DNA from: Methanoculleus oceani
GTDB lineage: Archaea; Halobacteriota; Methanomicrobia; Methanomicrobiales; Methanoculleaceae
DNA length: 64,000 nt
Direction: 5' to 3'
Assembly (NCBI RefSeq): GCF_023702065.1
Contig: NZ_QFDM01000002.1
Span: forward strand, 857,573-921,572
Of this stretch, positions 9,086 to 18,199 are shown piece by piece; position 1 is the first letter of the stretch, and each line of letters starts with the position of its first letter. The translations under genes and the position numbers were made by a program. A model generated the notes under the pieces. The model searched no databases, was not told where the DNA came from, and saw only the letters and a list, made by a program, of their open reading frames with translations.

Positions 9086-9889
9086 ATGATTCTTCCGCCC
9101 GTGGCAGCTGTCCCGCTCATGATTGCAGCGGTTGCGATAGGGGTCACGCTCATATACGCGTCAATCCTGGACGCAAAGGAGCGGCGGGTGCCCCACAAAA
9201 CCTGGCGTCCTGCACTCGCGATCGCGATTCCGATGGCCCTCTGGGTATACGGACTGACCATCTTCGCAGACTGGCAGACGGCGGCGGGGTACCTCATTCT
9301 GGTCGCGGTCTTCTGCGGATTCTTCTACCTCTTCCAGGCCGTAAACCTCTTCGGGGGGGCGGATGCGTATGCTCTCATCATCATAACCGCATGCATCCCG
9401 TTCTTCCCGATCGAGCCGTACTTCGGTGCCTCGCCCCTCGGGTTCTTCCCATTCACCGTGCTGACGAACGCCGTGCTCATCAACATCGCGGCCCCGGTTG
9501 CAATACTGGCGAAGAACCTTCTGGAGGGAAACCGGGCCCCGCTACCCTGTCTCTTCCTCGGGTTCCCCGTCGACGGGAAAACTATCCAGAATGAGTTTGG
9601 TTTTGTCATGGAAGATATCGAGGAGGAGGACGGCAGGCTGGTCAGGCGGTTCGTCGGTTTTACCGATTCGCTCGGGCGCATCGTCCGGGGAGAGCGGCGG
9701 TTATACACAAAAGATCTCAGGCTGCATCCCGAAGATTACCGGAAGGAACTTGCCCTCTACCGGAAGGCCGGCAGAGTCTGGATATCCTACGGCATTCCGT
9801 TCATCATACCGATCACGGCGGGATTCCTGACTGCACTGTTCATGGGAGATATCCTCTTCGTCATCATGAAGACAATCGCGGGAATGTGA
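9086..9889 (+). CDS. A24-family prepilin/preflagellin peptidase, membrane-bound
   Basis: Membrane aspartic protease that cuts class III signal peptides of archaeal pilins or archaellins. About 267 residues. The first catalytic Asp is in SILDAKERRVPHKTW, after the first membrane helix. The second is in NLFGGADAYALI, the GxGD-type site here reading GGAD. The helices around them are typical of EppA/FlaK, and a C-terminal soluble insert of about 90 residues precedes a last helix. Start ATG at 9086 is chosen because AAGGTGG lies upstream at about 16 bp; the ATG at 9119 would shorten the first helix. Divergent from the secretion operon and probably processes its substrates. Confidence 0.85.
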   Translation: MILPPVAAVPLMIAAVAIGVTLIYASILDAKERRVPHKTWRPALAIAIPMALWVYGLTIFADWQTAAGYLILVAVFCGFFYLFQAVNLFGGADAYALIIITACIPFFPIEPYFGASPLGFFPFTVLTNAVLINIAAPVAILAKNLLEGNRAPLPCLFLGFPVDGKTIQNEFGFVMEDIEEEDGRLVRRFVGFTDSLGRIVRGERRLYTKDLRLHPEDYRKELALYRKAGRVWISYGIPFIIPITAGFLTALFMGDILFVIMKTIAGM

Positions 9890-9895
9890 ATCAAT

Positions 9896-10261
9896 ATGGA
9901 GATACAGTTCAAGAACGGATTGGTGCCTGTCATCGTGCAGGAGAAACGGACTCGTGAGGTCCTGATGCTCGCCTACGCGAACGATACGGCACTGGAACTC
10001 ACCCGGACCACCGGATATGCACATTATTACAGCAGAAGCAGGCAGAAACTCTGGAAGAAAGGGGAGGAGAGCGGGCACTTTCAGCGGGTCTGCCGCATCC
10101 TCGTCGACTGCGACGAGGATGCAGTCCTCTACGAGGTGGAACAGACCGGTGCCGCCTGCCATACAGGCCACGCCTCGTGCTTCTACCGAACGGTCGAGGG
10201 GGAGGAGATCGCCGGATTGGTCTTTGATCCCGAGAAGGTATACGCTAATAAGGGTGAATGA
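9896..10261 (+). CDS. hisI: phosphoribosyl-AMP cyclohydrolase
   Basis: Third step of histidine synthesis: opens the adenine ring of phosphoribosyl-AMP. 121 residues, normal for the stand-alone archaeal enzyme. Visible motifs: VLMLAYAN near the N-terminus, [20 protein letters not shown], and the metal-binding region [13 protein letters not shown] with [12 protein letters not shown]. It lies 6 bp after the prepilin peptidase stop on the same strand, so the two may be cotranscribed, although they are functionally unrelated. No other his gene is in the window. Confidence 0.95.
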   Translation: MEIQFKNGLVPVIVQEKRTREVLMLAYANDTALELTRTTGYAHYYSRSRQKLWKKGEESGHFQRVCRILVDCDEDAVLYEVEQTGAACHTGHASCFYRTVEGEEIAGLVFDPEKVYANKGE

Positions 10262-10284
10262 CTTCATTATTATGGTGATTTTTT

Positions 10285-12183
10285 ATGAAAATTGTACCCG
10301 ATACCAGCGTCGTGATAGACGGGCGCATAACATCGCTGATAAAAAGCGGAGAATATAAGGGCGCAACAATAATCATACCGGAAGCCGTCGTTGCCGAACT
10401 GGAGGCACAGGCGAATCAGGGGCGGGAGATAGGGTTTTCCGGTCTGACCGAACTTCAGGAACTCTTCCGGATGTCGGAGGAGAATGTTATCGAACTCCGG
10501 TTTGCCGGAGAACGCCCGAGTCTCGACCAGGTGAAGCTCTCCAGCGGAGGCGAGATCGACGCCCTGATCCGGAACGTTGCCATCGACCATGACGCCCGGT
10601 TCATCACGAGCGACCTCGTGCAGGCGGAGGTGGCAAAGGCGAAAGGGCTCGATGTCACCTACTTACGGCCACAGATAGGCGATTTCTCGCCGTTATCGAT
10701 CGACCAGTACCTCGATGAGGAGACGATCGCGATCACCCTCAAAGAGCGGGCCCCGCCGGTGGCAAAGATCGGAAAACTCCGGGAGACCCGCCTGGTCACC
10801 CTCCGGGATGCGCCGATGACCGAGTACGAGCTCAAGTCCATGGCGCAGGAACTCCTCGAGAGGGCAAAGCGCGACCCGGACGGCTTCATCGAACTCGAGA
10901 AACGGGGGATCACGGTCGTCCAGATCGGGTCGCTCCGGATCTCGATTGCCCGGCGGCCGTTCTCGGACGGGATGGAGATCACGGCGGTACGGCCGCTTGT
11001 CGACCTCTCGCTCGACGATTACGATATGGCGCCTGAGATCAAACAGCGGATCCTCGGGAACCGCCGCGGCGTCCTGATAGCGGGGCCTCCGGGAGCGGGG
11101 AAGACCACCCTCGCCCAGAGCCTTGCGACGTTCCTTGCCGACCACGACTTCATCGTCAAGACGATGGAGGCACCGCGGGACCTGCAGGTGCCCGACCACA
11201 TCACCCAGTATACGGCGCTCGAAGGCAGCATGGCGAACACCGCCGAAGCCCTCCTGCTCGTCCGGCCCGACTACGTGGTCTTCGATGAGATCCGGAAGAA
11301 CGAGGACTTCAGCGTCTATGCCGACATGCGCCTCGCCGGGATGGGCATGGTTGGCGTGGTCCACGCGATGGAGGTGCACGACTGCCTCCGGCGGTTCTGC
11401 GACCGGGTGGACTACAGCATCCTCCCGCAGATCATCAACACCGTCATCTACGTCGTCCAGGGTTCGATCGCGAAGATCTACGATCTTGAACTGACGATCA
11501 AGGCCCCGGAGGGCATGCCCGGCGATGCACACGTCCGCCCGGTGATCGTCGTCCGCGAACACGCCCGGCGGGAGCCCGAGATCGAGATATTCCGCTACGA
11601 AGGGGAGACCCTGGTGATGCCGCTCGCCCTGAAGAAGAACGCCGCAGGACCGGTCGCTGCACCGGCGGAGCCGCGGGTCGTCGCGGCACCGGCAGCAGCG
11701 GAGCCCGAGGAGAACGTCTCCTGGAAGGTTGCCGAAAAAGAGGTCCAGCGGGAGATCGGGCGGTATACGAGCGGCCCGGTCGAGGTCCGCATCATCAGCG
11801 ACAACAAGGCCGTCGTCTATATCGAGGACAAGGACGTCCCGGCGGCAATCGGGAAGGGCGGCAAGAACGTCTCGGCGATCGTGAACAAACTCGGTATCGG
11901 GATCGACATCCGGCCACGGAGCGAACTCGAGGCGCAAAAGCCCGTCGAGGAGGAGATGCAGCTCGCCGGCGGCATCAGGATCCGCCTCGACAGGAAACAA
12001 CTCACGATCGTCTCCCTCGAGAATAAGGGCAAGATCGTGGACGTCTTCGCCGGGAAGGAGTATCTCTTCACGGCCACGGTGAACGAGGAGGGAGACATCC
12101 TCCTCGCCAAGAACAGCACGATCGCCCAGGAGATGATCAAGCGCTACAACGAGGGCGAGACGATCCGGCTGAGGCCGGTATGA
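10285..12183 (+). CDS. PIN domain-ATPase-KH domain protein
   Basis: 632 residues with three modules. Residues 1-130: PIN nuclease-like domain with conserved acidic residues (VPDTSVVIDG, GGEIDALI, FITSDLVQA). Residues about 240-430: VirB11/PilT-like ATPase with Walker A GPPGAGKTT near 266-274 and Walker B-like YVVFDEIRKNEDF. Residues about 495-555: KH RNA-binding domain with AIGKGGKNVSAIV. This architecture is widespread in archaea and annotated as PilT/PINc ATPase; its exact role is unsettled, with RNA processing or ribosome-associated work proposed. GGTGAT ahead of the ATG at 10285 supports the start. Despite its ATPase domain it is unlikely to belong to the pilus machine upstream. Confidence 0.88.
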   Translation: MKIVPDTSVVIDGRITSLIKSGEYKGATIIIPEAVVAELEAQANQGREIGFSGLTELQELFRMSEENVIELRFAGERPSLDQVKLSSGGEIDALIRNVAIDHDARFITSDLVQAEVAKAKGLDVTYLRPQIGDFSPLSIDQYLDEETIAITLKERAPPVAKIGKLRETRLVTLRDAPMTEYELKSMAQELLERAKRDPDGFIELEKRGITVVQIGSLRISIARRPFSDGMEITAVRPLVDLSLDDYDMAPEIKQRILGNRRGVLIAGPPGAGKTTLAQSLATFLADHDFIVKTMEAPRDLQVPDHITQYTALEGSMANTAEALLLVRPDYVVFDEIRKNEDFSVYADMRLAGMGMVGVVHAMEVHDCLRRFCDRVDYSILPQIINTVIYVVQGSIAKIYDLELTIKAPEGMPGDAHVRPVIVVREHARREPEIEIFRYEGETLVMPLALKKNAAGPVAAPAEPRVVAAPAAAEPEENVSWKVAEKEVQREIGRYTSGPVEVRIISDNKAVVYIEDKDVPAAIGKGGKNVSAIVNKLGIGIDIRPRSELEAQKPVEEEMQLAGGIRIRLDRKQLTIVSLENKGKIVDVFAGKEYLFTATVNEEGDILLAKNSTIAQEMIKRYNEGETIRLRPV

Positions 12184-12223
12184 TGCAGGGCAAAGATGAG
12201 GAATCGGTATCTGGAGGCATAGA

Positions 12224-15001
12224 GTGAGCGGATTAGATATGCAGAGCAACGAACGGGAGTGCATCGCCCGGTGGGAGCACGCGTTCGAGGCCGATCCGGC
12301 AGAGAAGGAGAAGTACTACCTGACCGTGGCGTACCCGTATCCAAGCGGAGCGATGCACGTCGGACACGGGCGGACCTACATCGTCCCGGACGTCCTCGCC
12401 CGTTACCAGCGGATGAGGGGGAGACAGGTCCTCTTCCCGATGGCGTTCCACGTCACCGGCACCCCGGTCATCGGGATATCGAAGAGGATCGCAAACGGCG
12501 ATGCAAAGACGATCGGGCTCTACCGCGACCTCTATCGGGTGCCGCAGGACGTCCTCAATCGGTTCATCGACCCGATGGAGATTGTCCGGCACTTCTCGGA
12601 GGAGTACCGGCGCGTGATGCAGAAGTCCGGGCTCTCGATCGACTGGCGGCGCCGGTTCATCACCGTCGACCCCCAGTACAGCAAGTTCATCGAGTGGCAG
12701 TACAAGCACCTGCACGAGGACGAACACGTCGTCAGGGGGGCCCACCCGGTCAAGTACTGTCCCCAGTGCGAGAACCCGGTCGGCGATCACGACCTGCTCG
12801 AGGGCGAGAAGGCCGAGATCATCAAATTCACCCTGGTGGTCTTCTCCTGGGGCGATGCGAAGATCCCGTGCGCAACGCTCCGGCCCGAGACGGTCTACGG
12901 CGTGACGAACCTCTGGGTGAACCCGGAGACCACCTACGTGCGGGTGATGCTTGATAGCGGGGAGTGGATCGTGAGCCGGGAGGCAGCGGCGAAACTCGTC
13001 CTGCAGGACCACGACGTCCGGATCACGGGAGAGATCCCGGGAACGGAACTCATCGACCTGACGGTTTCCCACCCACTCTCCGGCGACGTCCCCGTCCTTC
13101 CGGCGACATTCGTCGACCCGGATATGGGAACCGGCATCGTCATGAGCGTTCCGGCCCACGCACCCTTCGATTACATCGCGCTCCGCGACCTGCAGCAGCA
13201 GGGGAAGTACACGTCCATCCGGCCGATCCCGCTCATCTCCGTCGAGGGCTACGGCGAGATCCCGGCAGAGGACGCGGTCGAGCGGGCGGGCATCCGCGAC
13301 CAGAACGACCCGGGGATGGAAGCGCTCACCCAGGAGGTCTACAGCGCCGAGTTCTCCCGCGGGAAGGTTTTTGAGAAGTACGGCGGAAAGCCGGTGCGAG
13401 AGGCCCGGGACGACGTGGCGGCGCTGATGATGGAGCGCTACGGTTCGATCCCGATGTACGAGTTCGACAACCGCCAGGTCATCTGCCGGTGCGGCGGCAG
13501 GGTCTTTGTGAAGATCCTCCACGACCAGTGGTTCCTGGAGTACAGTGACCCATGCTGGAAGGAGCAGGTGAAGACCCAGCTCGAGGAGATGGCGCTCGTC
13601 CCGCCCGAGGTCAGGACCGAGTTCGACCGGACGGTCGACTGGCTGAAAGACTGGGCCTGCACCCGGCGGGTGGGGCTCGGCACGAAGCTCCCCTGGGACC
13701 CGACCTGGATCATCGAGCCGCTCTCCGACTCGACGATCTACATGGCCTACTACACGATCGCCCATCACCTGAAAGCCATCCCGCCGGAGAACCTGACGCC
13801 GGAGGTCTTCGAGTATATCTTCAAGGGCGAGGGGAACCCCGATACCGTCGACCGCGAGACGCTTGAGAGGATCAGGAGCGAGTTCCTCTACTGGTACCCC
13901 TACGACTTCCGGTTCTCGGCAAAGGACCTCATCTCGAACCACCTCACGTTCCAGCTCTTCCACCACCGGGCGATCTTCCCGCAGGACCTGCAGCCGAAGG
14001 GCATGGTGGTCTTCGGCATGGGTCTCCTGAACGGGGCGAAGATGTCGTCGAGCAAGGGCAACGTCTTCCTGCTCGAGGACGCTCTCGAGGAGTTCGGTGC
14101 CGATACGGTCAGGATGTTCCTCGTCGGGAGCGCCGAGCCCTGGCAGGACTTCGACTGGAGGAACGAATTAGTCTCGTCGACGAGAAAGCAGATAGAACGG
14201 TTCTGGAACACGGTCGATGAGGCAAAGGAGGCCCGGGGCGCTTCCGAGATCGACGCCTGGCTCGCGAGCAGGCTCCAGCGCCGCATCGGGAGCGCCACAG
14301 CAGCGCTCGATTCGTTCCAGACCCGACAGGCGCTGCAGGAGGCGTTCTTCGGGGTGGAGGCCGACCTGAAGTGGTACCGCCGCCGCCTGCCGGAGGGCGC
14401 GGCCGGCGGGGCCGTGATGCAGGAACTCTGCCGTACCTGGGTGCGGCTGCTCGCCCCGATCATCCCCTTCACCTGCGAGGCGCTCTGGAGCGAGATCGGC
14501 GGGGAGGGCATGGTCTCCTTCGCCTCCTGGCCGGATGTGGACGAGGCCCGGATCAACCCGGAGGTCGAGCTCGCCGAAGAACTCCTCGCCCGGACGGTCG
14601 AGGATATCGAGTCGATCGTGAAACTCATCCCGATGGAGCCCACGTCCATCAGCCTCTTCGTATCCCCGGCCTGGAAGCACGAAGCGTTCCGGATCATCGC
14701 GGCCTCGGCCGACAAGACGAGGGTGATGCGGGAGATCATGCAGAACGAAGGGATGCGCAAGCGCGGCCGCGAGGCGACGGACGCGGCGAAGCAGATCACG
14801 AAGCTCGTGCTGAAACTGCCGCCCGAGCTCGTGAAGCAGCTCGCAGCGTCGCCGCCCGACGAACTGGCGGTCCTCGAGGGTGCACGGCAGTTCCTGGAGC
14901 ACGAGTTCGGCGTGCCGGTGACGGTCAAGAACGCCGAGGAGAGCACGCACCCGAAGGCGTCGGGAGCCCTGCCCTTCAAGCCGGCGATTGTGATCGAGTA
15001 G
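12224..15001 (+). CDS. leuS: leucyl-tRNA synthetase, archaeal/eukaryotic type
   Basis: Charges tRNA-Leu. 925 residues, typical for the archaeal form. The HIGH motif is HVGH in [15 protein letters not shown] near residue 45. The KMSKS motif reads KMSSSKGNV near residue 604. An editing CP1 domain lies between ([11 protein letters not shown]). A GTG start at 12224 is preferred because GGAGG lies at 12212-12216 with good spacing; an in-frame ATG at 12239 would lose this. Followed by two T tracts. Confidence 0.95.
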   Translation: MSGLDMQSNERECIARWEHAFEADPAEKEKYYLTVAYPYPSGAMHVGHGRTYIVPDVLARYQRMRGRQVLFPMAFHVTGTPVIGISKRIANGDAKTIGLYRDLYRVPQDVLNRFIDPMEIVRHFSEEYRRVMQKSGLSIDWRRRFITVDPQYSKFIEWQYKHLHEDEHVVRGAHPVKYCPQCENPVGDHDLLEGEKAEIIKFTLVVFSWGDAKIPCATLRPETVYGVTNLWVNPETTYVRVMLDSGEWIVSREAAAKLVLQDHDVRITGEIPGTELIDLTVSHPLSGDVPVLPATFVDPDMGTGIVMSVPAHAPFDYIALRDLQQQGKYTSIRPIPLISVEGYGEIPAEDAVERAGIRDQNDPGMEALTQEVYSAEFSRGKVFEKYGGKPVREARDDVAALMMERYGSIPMYEFDNRQVICRCGGRVFVKILHDQWFLEYSDPCWKEQVKTQLEEMALVPPEVRTEFDRTVDWLKDWACTRRVGLGTKLPWDPTWIIEPLSDSTIYMAYYTIAHHLKAIPPENLTPEVFEYIFKGEGNPDTVDRETLERIRSEFLYWYPYDFRFSAKDLISNHLTFQLFHHRAIFPQDLQPKGMVVFGMGLLNGAKMSSSKGNVFLLEDALEEFGADTVRMFLVGSAEPWQDFDWRNELVSSTRKQIERFWNTVDEAKEARGASEIDAWLASRLQRRIGSATAALDSFQTRQALQEAFFGVEADLKWYRRRLPEGAAGGAVMQELCRTWVRLLAPIIPFTCEALWSEIGGEGMVSFASWPDVDEARINPEVELAEELLARTVEDIESIVKLIPMEPTSISLFVSPAWKHEAFRIIAASADKTRVMREIMQNEGMRKRGREATDAAKQITKLVLKLPPELVKQLAASPPDELAVLEGARQFLEHEFGVPVTVKNAEESTHPKASGALPFKPAIVIE

Positions 15002-15010
15002 GATACTCTC

Positions 15011-15028
15011 CCTTTTTTAGTCCTTTTT
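15011..15028 (+). terminator. oligo-T terminator after leuS
   Basis: Two T tracts (six T at 15013-15018 and five T at 15023-15027) directly follow the leuS stop. Archaeal RNA polymerase terminates at such tracts without a strong hairpin. Confidence 0.55.
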
Positions 15029-15219
15029 GCGCGTTTCGTCCCCGGTTCTAGCGATTCTTTAGTGAAGTCGAGGCGAATCGATCGGCTAACGGCAGTCACC
15101 CACCAGAGAACATGACACTAAGTTCAAACACCAGCAGGCGTTACCTGAAACTGCCAGAATGGGTCTTTTCCCGCCTCTGTTCTCTGACTGGATACACAAA
15201 CCCATGCACGGCTTTCCAT

Positions 15220-15375
15220 TGGCTATCGCCACACACTGCCCCCGCCCCTCAGGGGCGGGGGAGGAGGCCGGAGGCCGGGAGGGGTGGGGGTTACAGATGT
15301 CCGCGTACAGGGTAGAGACAGGGGAGGGGGGCGAGCCCCCCTCCCCGTCAGCCCCTCCCCCAATGGCGATAGCCA
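15220..15375. repeat. G-rich dispersed element with perfect 12 bp inverted ends
   Basis: TGGCTATCGCCA at 15220-15231 is matched by its exact complement TGGCGATAGCCA at 15364-15375. Inside are long G and C runs, a hairpin GCCCCTCAGGGGC near the left end, and a perfect palindrome GGGGAGGGGGGC-GA-GCCCCCCTCCCC at 15321-15346. A second, partial copy in the opposite orientation ends the window. No credible protein is encoded. The flanks (15040-15219 and 15376-15545) hold no gene I can support. Confidence 0.75.
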
Positions 15376-15545
15376 CCACGATCCAGTGTACCAGGCATTT
15401 TCATCGTACTGGTCACGTACAGGCGACAGGCAACGACATCAGAGCAGCAGGAGCACCCTACCTCGCTGCACCGAAAATCGGAATGAAGAATGCGGTTTTA
15501 CAGCCCGCAAAAAAGAAGCGATATCGGGTCGAAGAAAAAATCCGG

Positions 15546-15872
15546 TTATTCCTTTCCCTTCAGTGCCTGCTGTGCCTTTTTCGCCCGCTCTTTCGCCGTA
15601 TACCCGGTCACCTGCTGGAGGTAGTTGCGGAACCGGCGGTTGGTGTCGATGATCGTCTCGTCGTCGACATCCTTGTTCGCCTCGGTATCGACGATCAGTG
15701 TCTTGCCTTCCGCACCGGACCAGACCTCAAGGCGCAGGAGCGCTCCGTAGGCGATGGTGTAGTGGCCCTCCGGTGATGCGCCGGGTTCGGTCCCGAACTG
15801 GTCGCGGAGGCCCTGAATCATAGATTCTGCGAGTTGTTTCGTGTATCCGCGCTTGATCTGGTATTCCTGCAT
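15546..15872 (-). CDS. small conserved archaeal protein, possibly DUF5611 family
   Basis: 108 residues from the ATG at 15872 (a GTG 18 bp upstream is possible). The protein is soluble with mixed alpha/beta composition and a very basic C-terminus (TAKERAKKAQQALKGKE). The segment ALLRLEVWSGAEGKTLIVDT is amphipathic beta, and NRRFRNYLQQVTGYTAKE looks helical. I recall similar proteins in Methanomicrobiales labelled DUF5611, but this is memory, not a search. Function unknown. Divergent from the PAC2 gene, with an A/T-rich stretch between. Confidence 0.7.
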   Translation of the reverse strand: MQEYQIKRGYTKQLAESMIQGLRDQFGTEPGASPEGHYTIAYGALLRLEVWSGAEGKTLIVDTEANKDVDDETIIDTNRRFRNYLQQVTGYTAKERAKKAQQALKGKE

Positions 15873-15931
15873 AATATTTTTAAGTGACACCCAGCTATGT
15901 TAAATTAATCCAGGAGTGAGTGATTGATCCC

Positions 15932-16645
15932 ATGGACGATATAAAGGTCATATCCAGAGCGCTTGCCGGCGCCGAAAAAACGGTGTTGATCGGATTCCCC
16001 GGCAGCGGACTCGTCGGGAGTATTGCCCTGCAGTACCTCGTCGAACAGATGGAGTTCGAGCAGATCGGGGCGATCACGAGCAAATACTTCCCGCCGGTCG
16101 CCCTCATGACGAAGGGCGTGATCAATGCCCCCGTACGCCTCTACGAGAAGGATCACCTCGCCGCAGTCATCTCCGACGTCCCCATCCACCCGATGATCTG
16201 CTACGAGGTGGCGAACGGCATCATGGACTGGCTCACCCAGTTCGACATCAGGGAGATCGTCACGATCGCAGGGATCATCACGAACGAGCCGGAAAAGAGG
16301 GTCTTCGGGGTCGCGACCAGCAGCGGGACGCTGCAGCGTCTCGAGGACCAGACGATCATTCTTCCCATGGGAAGCATCTCCGGCGTCGCGGCAAGCATCC
16401 TCACGGAGTGCAAGACGCGGGGCATCCCGGGGATAGGACTCCTCGGGGAGACGGTGAACACCCCCGACCCGCGCTCCTCCGCGGCCACGATTGAGGTCTT
16501 GAACAAGATCTACAACCTCAACCTGGACATCCAGCCGCTGCTCGAACAGGCGGTGGAGATCGAGGCGGCGATGTCCCAGATCGCCGAGCAGGTTCAGAAG
16601 ACCGAGGCCGCGCCCCGGAGAGAGCAGCTGCCGATGTACGGGTGA
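15932..16645 (+). CDS. PAC2-family protein (proteasome assembly chaperone-like)
   Basis: About 237 residues. The PAC2 fold is recognised from TVLIGFPGSGLVGSIALQYL at the N-terminus, EIVTIAGIITNEPEKRVFGV in the middle and GISGVAASILTECKTRGIPG later. Archaeal members (Pba-type) are implicated in 20S proteasome assembly; others may bind nucleosides or act elsewhere. The start could be the GTG at 15920 or the ATG at 15932; AGGAG at 15912-15916 is compatible with either. It is followed by, and probably cotranscribed with, the DUF473 gene. A paralogue lies at 60028. Confidence 0.88.
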   Translation: MDDIKVISRALAGAEKTVLIGFPGSGLVGSIALQYLVEQMEFEQIGAITSKYFPPVALMTKGVINAPVRLYEKDHLAAVISDVPIHPMICYEVANGIMDWLTQFDIREIVTIAGIITNEPEKRVFGVATSSGTLQRLEDQTIILPMGSISGVAASILTECKTRGIPGIGLLGETVNTPDPRSSAATIEVLNKIYNLNLDIQPLLEQAVEIEAAMSQIAEQVQKTEAAPRREQLPMYG

Positions 16646-16650
16646 CGGTC

Positions 16651-17040
16651 ATGAAGTATGCAGCATTAACCGGAATCTCGCCGTCGGTCATTGCCGAACT
16701 CAAGAGCGGCAAGGCCCGCACCCTCGAATTGAACAGCGCCCACAACATCATCACGCTGACCGAGACCACACCTGGGGAGTGCATCTTCGTAACGTCGGTC
16801 AACGAGGAGGACCTCTCCCCCGGAGACCCGGGGATCATGGTCGATCTCCTCGTCCTCAACATCAGCATGAAACGGATCGAGGTCGCCAACCCGTTCTTCT
16901 TCGAGGAGCGGGAGCGGATGTCGGCCCGGATCAAGGTCCAGTTCCGGGGAACGACCATCGCCCGCGACGTGGAAGGGCGGAAGTGGGGGGACCCGACCAA
17001 GGTCGAGATCATCAGGTCGGCATGTTACCGGGCCGGCTGA
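16651..17040 (+). CDS. DUF473 family protein
   Basis: 129 residues. KYAALTGISPSVIAELKSGK at the N-terminus and later HNIITLTETTPGECIFVTSV, with VQFRGTTIARDVEGRKWGDP near the end, match my recollection of DUF473, an archaeal family of unknown function common in methanogens. ATG at 16651 is preferred over the GTG at 16642, since GGGTGA precedes it at about 5 bp. The upstream PAC2 stop lies within that ribosome-binding region, so translation is probably coupled. Confidence 0.85.
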   Translation: MKYAALTGISPSVIAELKSGKARTLELNSAHNIITLTETTPGECIFVTSVNEEDLSPGDPGIMVDLLVLNISMKRIEVANPFFFEERERMSARIKVQFRGTTIARDVEGRKWGDPTKVEIIRSACYRAG

Positions 17041-17049
17041 TACACCCTC

Positions 17050-17057
17050 TTTTTTTT
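17050..17057 (+). terminator. oligo-T terminator after DUF473
   Basis: Eight consecutive T residues, ten bases past the stop of the DUF473 gene and before the tRNA-Arg promoter. Confidence 0.6.
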
Positions 17058-17080
17058 AAGACGCACCACCCCTCAAAGAG

Positions 17081-17087
17081 TTAATAA
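17081..17087 (+). promoter_or_regulatory. TATA box of tRNA-Arg
   Basis: TTAATAA lies 35-41 bp upstream of the mature tRNA 5' end, the usual position for an archaeal tRNA promoter with a short 5' leader. Confidence 0.5.
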
Positions 17088-17121
17088 CTCCGGGCGACCA
17101 AAATGTATGGGAATACCACAG

Positions 17122-17196
17122 GGGTCTGTGGCTTAGCCAGGACATAGCGCCGGGCTTCTAACCCGGACGTCGAGGGTTCGAATCCCTCCAGGCCCG
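17122..17196 (+). tRNA. tRNA-Arg (anticodon UCU)
   Basis: The acceptor arms GGGTCTG and CAGGCCC pair over seven positions (one T-G), with discriminator G. The anticodon stem CCGGG/CCCGG encloses CTTCTAA, giving anticodon TCT for AGA codons. The T arm has GAGGG-TTCGAAT-CCCTC. There is no intron and no encoded CCA. A hairpin array begins about 40 bp downstream. Confidence 0.95.
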
Positions 17197-17235
17197 TCGA
17201 TTTTAACGCCGCAGCCGGCGTGCCCGTCGTTGTTC

Positions 17236-17345
17236 GAAACCCTTCGGGTTTCTCAAGCTCCGGACTCGAAGGCCTTCGGCCTTCTCAAGCTCCTGCCGTT
17301 CCGGCAGTCGCACCCTTCGGCCCGTCGCACCCTTCGAGAAGCGGG
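17236..17345. repeat. modular hairpin repeat array, locus B
   Basis: Perfect hairpins with TTC loops occur in series: AAACCC-TTC-GGGTTT (17237-17251), AAGGCC-TTC-GGCCTT (17269-17283) and TGCCG-TTC-CGGCA (17294-17306). The first two are each followed by the same linker CTCAAGCTCC (17252-17261, 17284-17293). Then come two GTCGCACCCTTCG stretches. The array lies between tRNA-Arg and the methyltransferase gene. Confidence 0.85.
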
Positions 17346-17466
17346 GGTATGGACCTCCCCGGATCTCAGGAACGGCACGGCAGCCCGGTCTGAAGAAAAG
17401 CGAACGCATATCCGTGCAGCAGAGCATCTAAGAAGAACGTTTCCGAAGTCCAGGGGGGTGTAATCC

Positions 17467-18195
17467 CTGACCCAAAACGACGAACGACGCCTCTATAACG
17501 ATCTCACCTGGCTCTGGCCGATCATCAGCCCTCCGGAGGAGTACGCAGACGAAGCGGAGTTCTACAGCGAGCGTATCATACGGCGGACCGGTCACGGAAC
17601 GCTGCTCCATCTTGGTTGCGGTGGCGGACACCTCGATCTCTGGCTAAAAGGGCGCTTTACCCTGACCGGAGTCGATATGAGCGAGGAGATGCTCGCCCTT
17701 GCGCGCCGGTTGAACCCGGAGGCGACGTATATCTCCGGCGACATGCGGACCGTCCGGCTGGGGCGGACGTTCGATGCGGTCATTGCGCACGATGCGATCA
17801 ACTACATGCTCACGCCAGAGGACCTCAGAGCGGTCTTCGAGACGGCGTACCTCCACCTCCGGCCGGGCGGGATCTTTCTTACGCTTGTGGAGCGGAGATC
17901 GGAACGGTTCCTGCAGAACCGGACGGATTGTTCGGCACACACCGCCGGTGATATCGGACTGATTTTTATCCAGAACGAGTACGACCCCGATCCCTCCGAC
18001 AGTACCTACGAAGTGACGCTCCTCTACCTGATTCACCGCGACGGAGAACTCGAGATCGTTACCGACCGGCACGTCTGCGGAATCTTCCCGCTTTCGCTCT
18101 GGCTTGATCTCCTGAAAGAGGCGGGTTTTTCCGTCAGCGTTGAGGAGTATATGGAAGACGGCGAACGCTACCCGGTACCGGTCTGCATAAAATAG
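17467..18195 (+). CDS. class I SAM-dependent methyltransferase, apparent CTG start
   Basis: About 242 residues if translation starts at CTG 17467. The SAM-binding motif I is LLHLGCGGGHLDLWL, followed by the acidic end of strand 2 in LTGVDMSEEML and by FDAVIAHDAINYMLTPEDL as motif IV region. Substrate unknown. The frame has a TAA at 17461-17463 and no ATG, GTG or TTG before the ATG at 17677, which would delete motif I. GGGGGTG lies 6 bp ahead of the CTG, so CTG initiation is likely. Alternatives are a sequencing error or a start codon recently lost next to hairpin array B. Confidence 0.8.
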   Translation: MTQNDERRLYNDLTWLWPIISPPEEYADEAEFYSERIIRRTGHGTLLHLGCGGGHLDLWLKGRFTLTGVDMSEEMLALARRLNPEATYISGDMRTVRLGRTFDAVIAHDAINYMLTPEDLRAVFETAYLHLRPGGIFLTLVERRSERFLQNRTDCSAHTAGDIGLIFIQNEYDPDPSDSTYEVTLLYLIHRDGELEIVTDRHVCGIFPLSLWLDLLKEAGFSVSVEEYMEDGERYPVPVCIK

Positions 18196-18199
18196 GGGG

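Noticed and set aside
10285..12183. PIN-ATPase-KH protein as part of the pilus machine
   Set aside because: Although its ATPase domain is PilT/VirB11-like, the PIN and KH domains indicate an RNA-related role, and it is on the other strand from the pilus operon with hisI between.
12233..13966. Long open frame of 577 codons antisense to leuS
   Set aside because: GC-rich shadow of a highly conserved gene, with no recognisable domain and Arg/Asp/Val-biased composition.
15159..15776. Open frames across the G-rich element region
   Set aside because: They are Pro/Gly/Arg-rich readings of a non-coding repeat and run into the oppositely oriented gene at 15546-15872.
17236..17345. CRISPR array at the hairpin loci
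   Set aside because: The constant parts are only about 10 bp, unit spacing is irregular, units are palindromic and there are no cas genes.
17230..17463. 77-codon open frame upstream of and in phase with the methyltransferase
   Set aside because: It is composed of hairpin array DNA and is closed by TAA at 17461; nothing suggests it is part of the protein.
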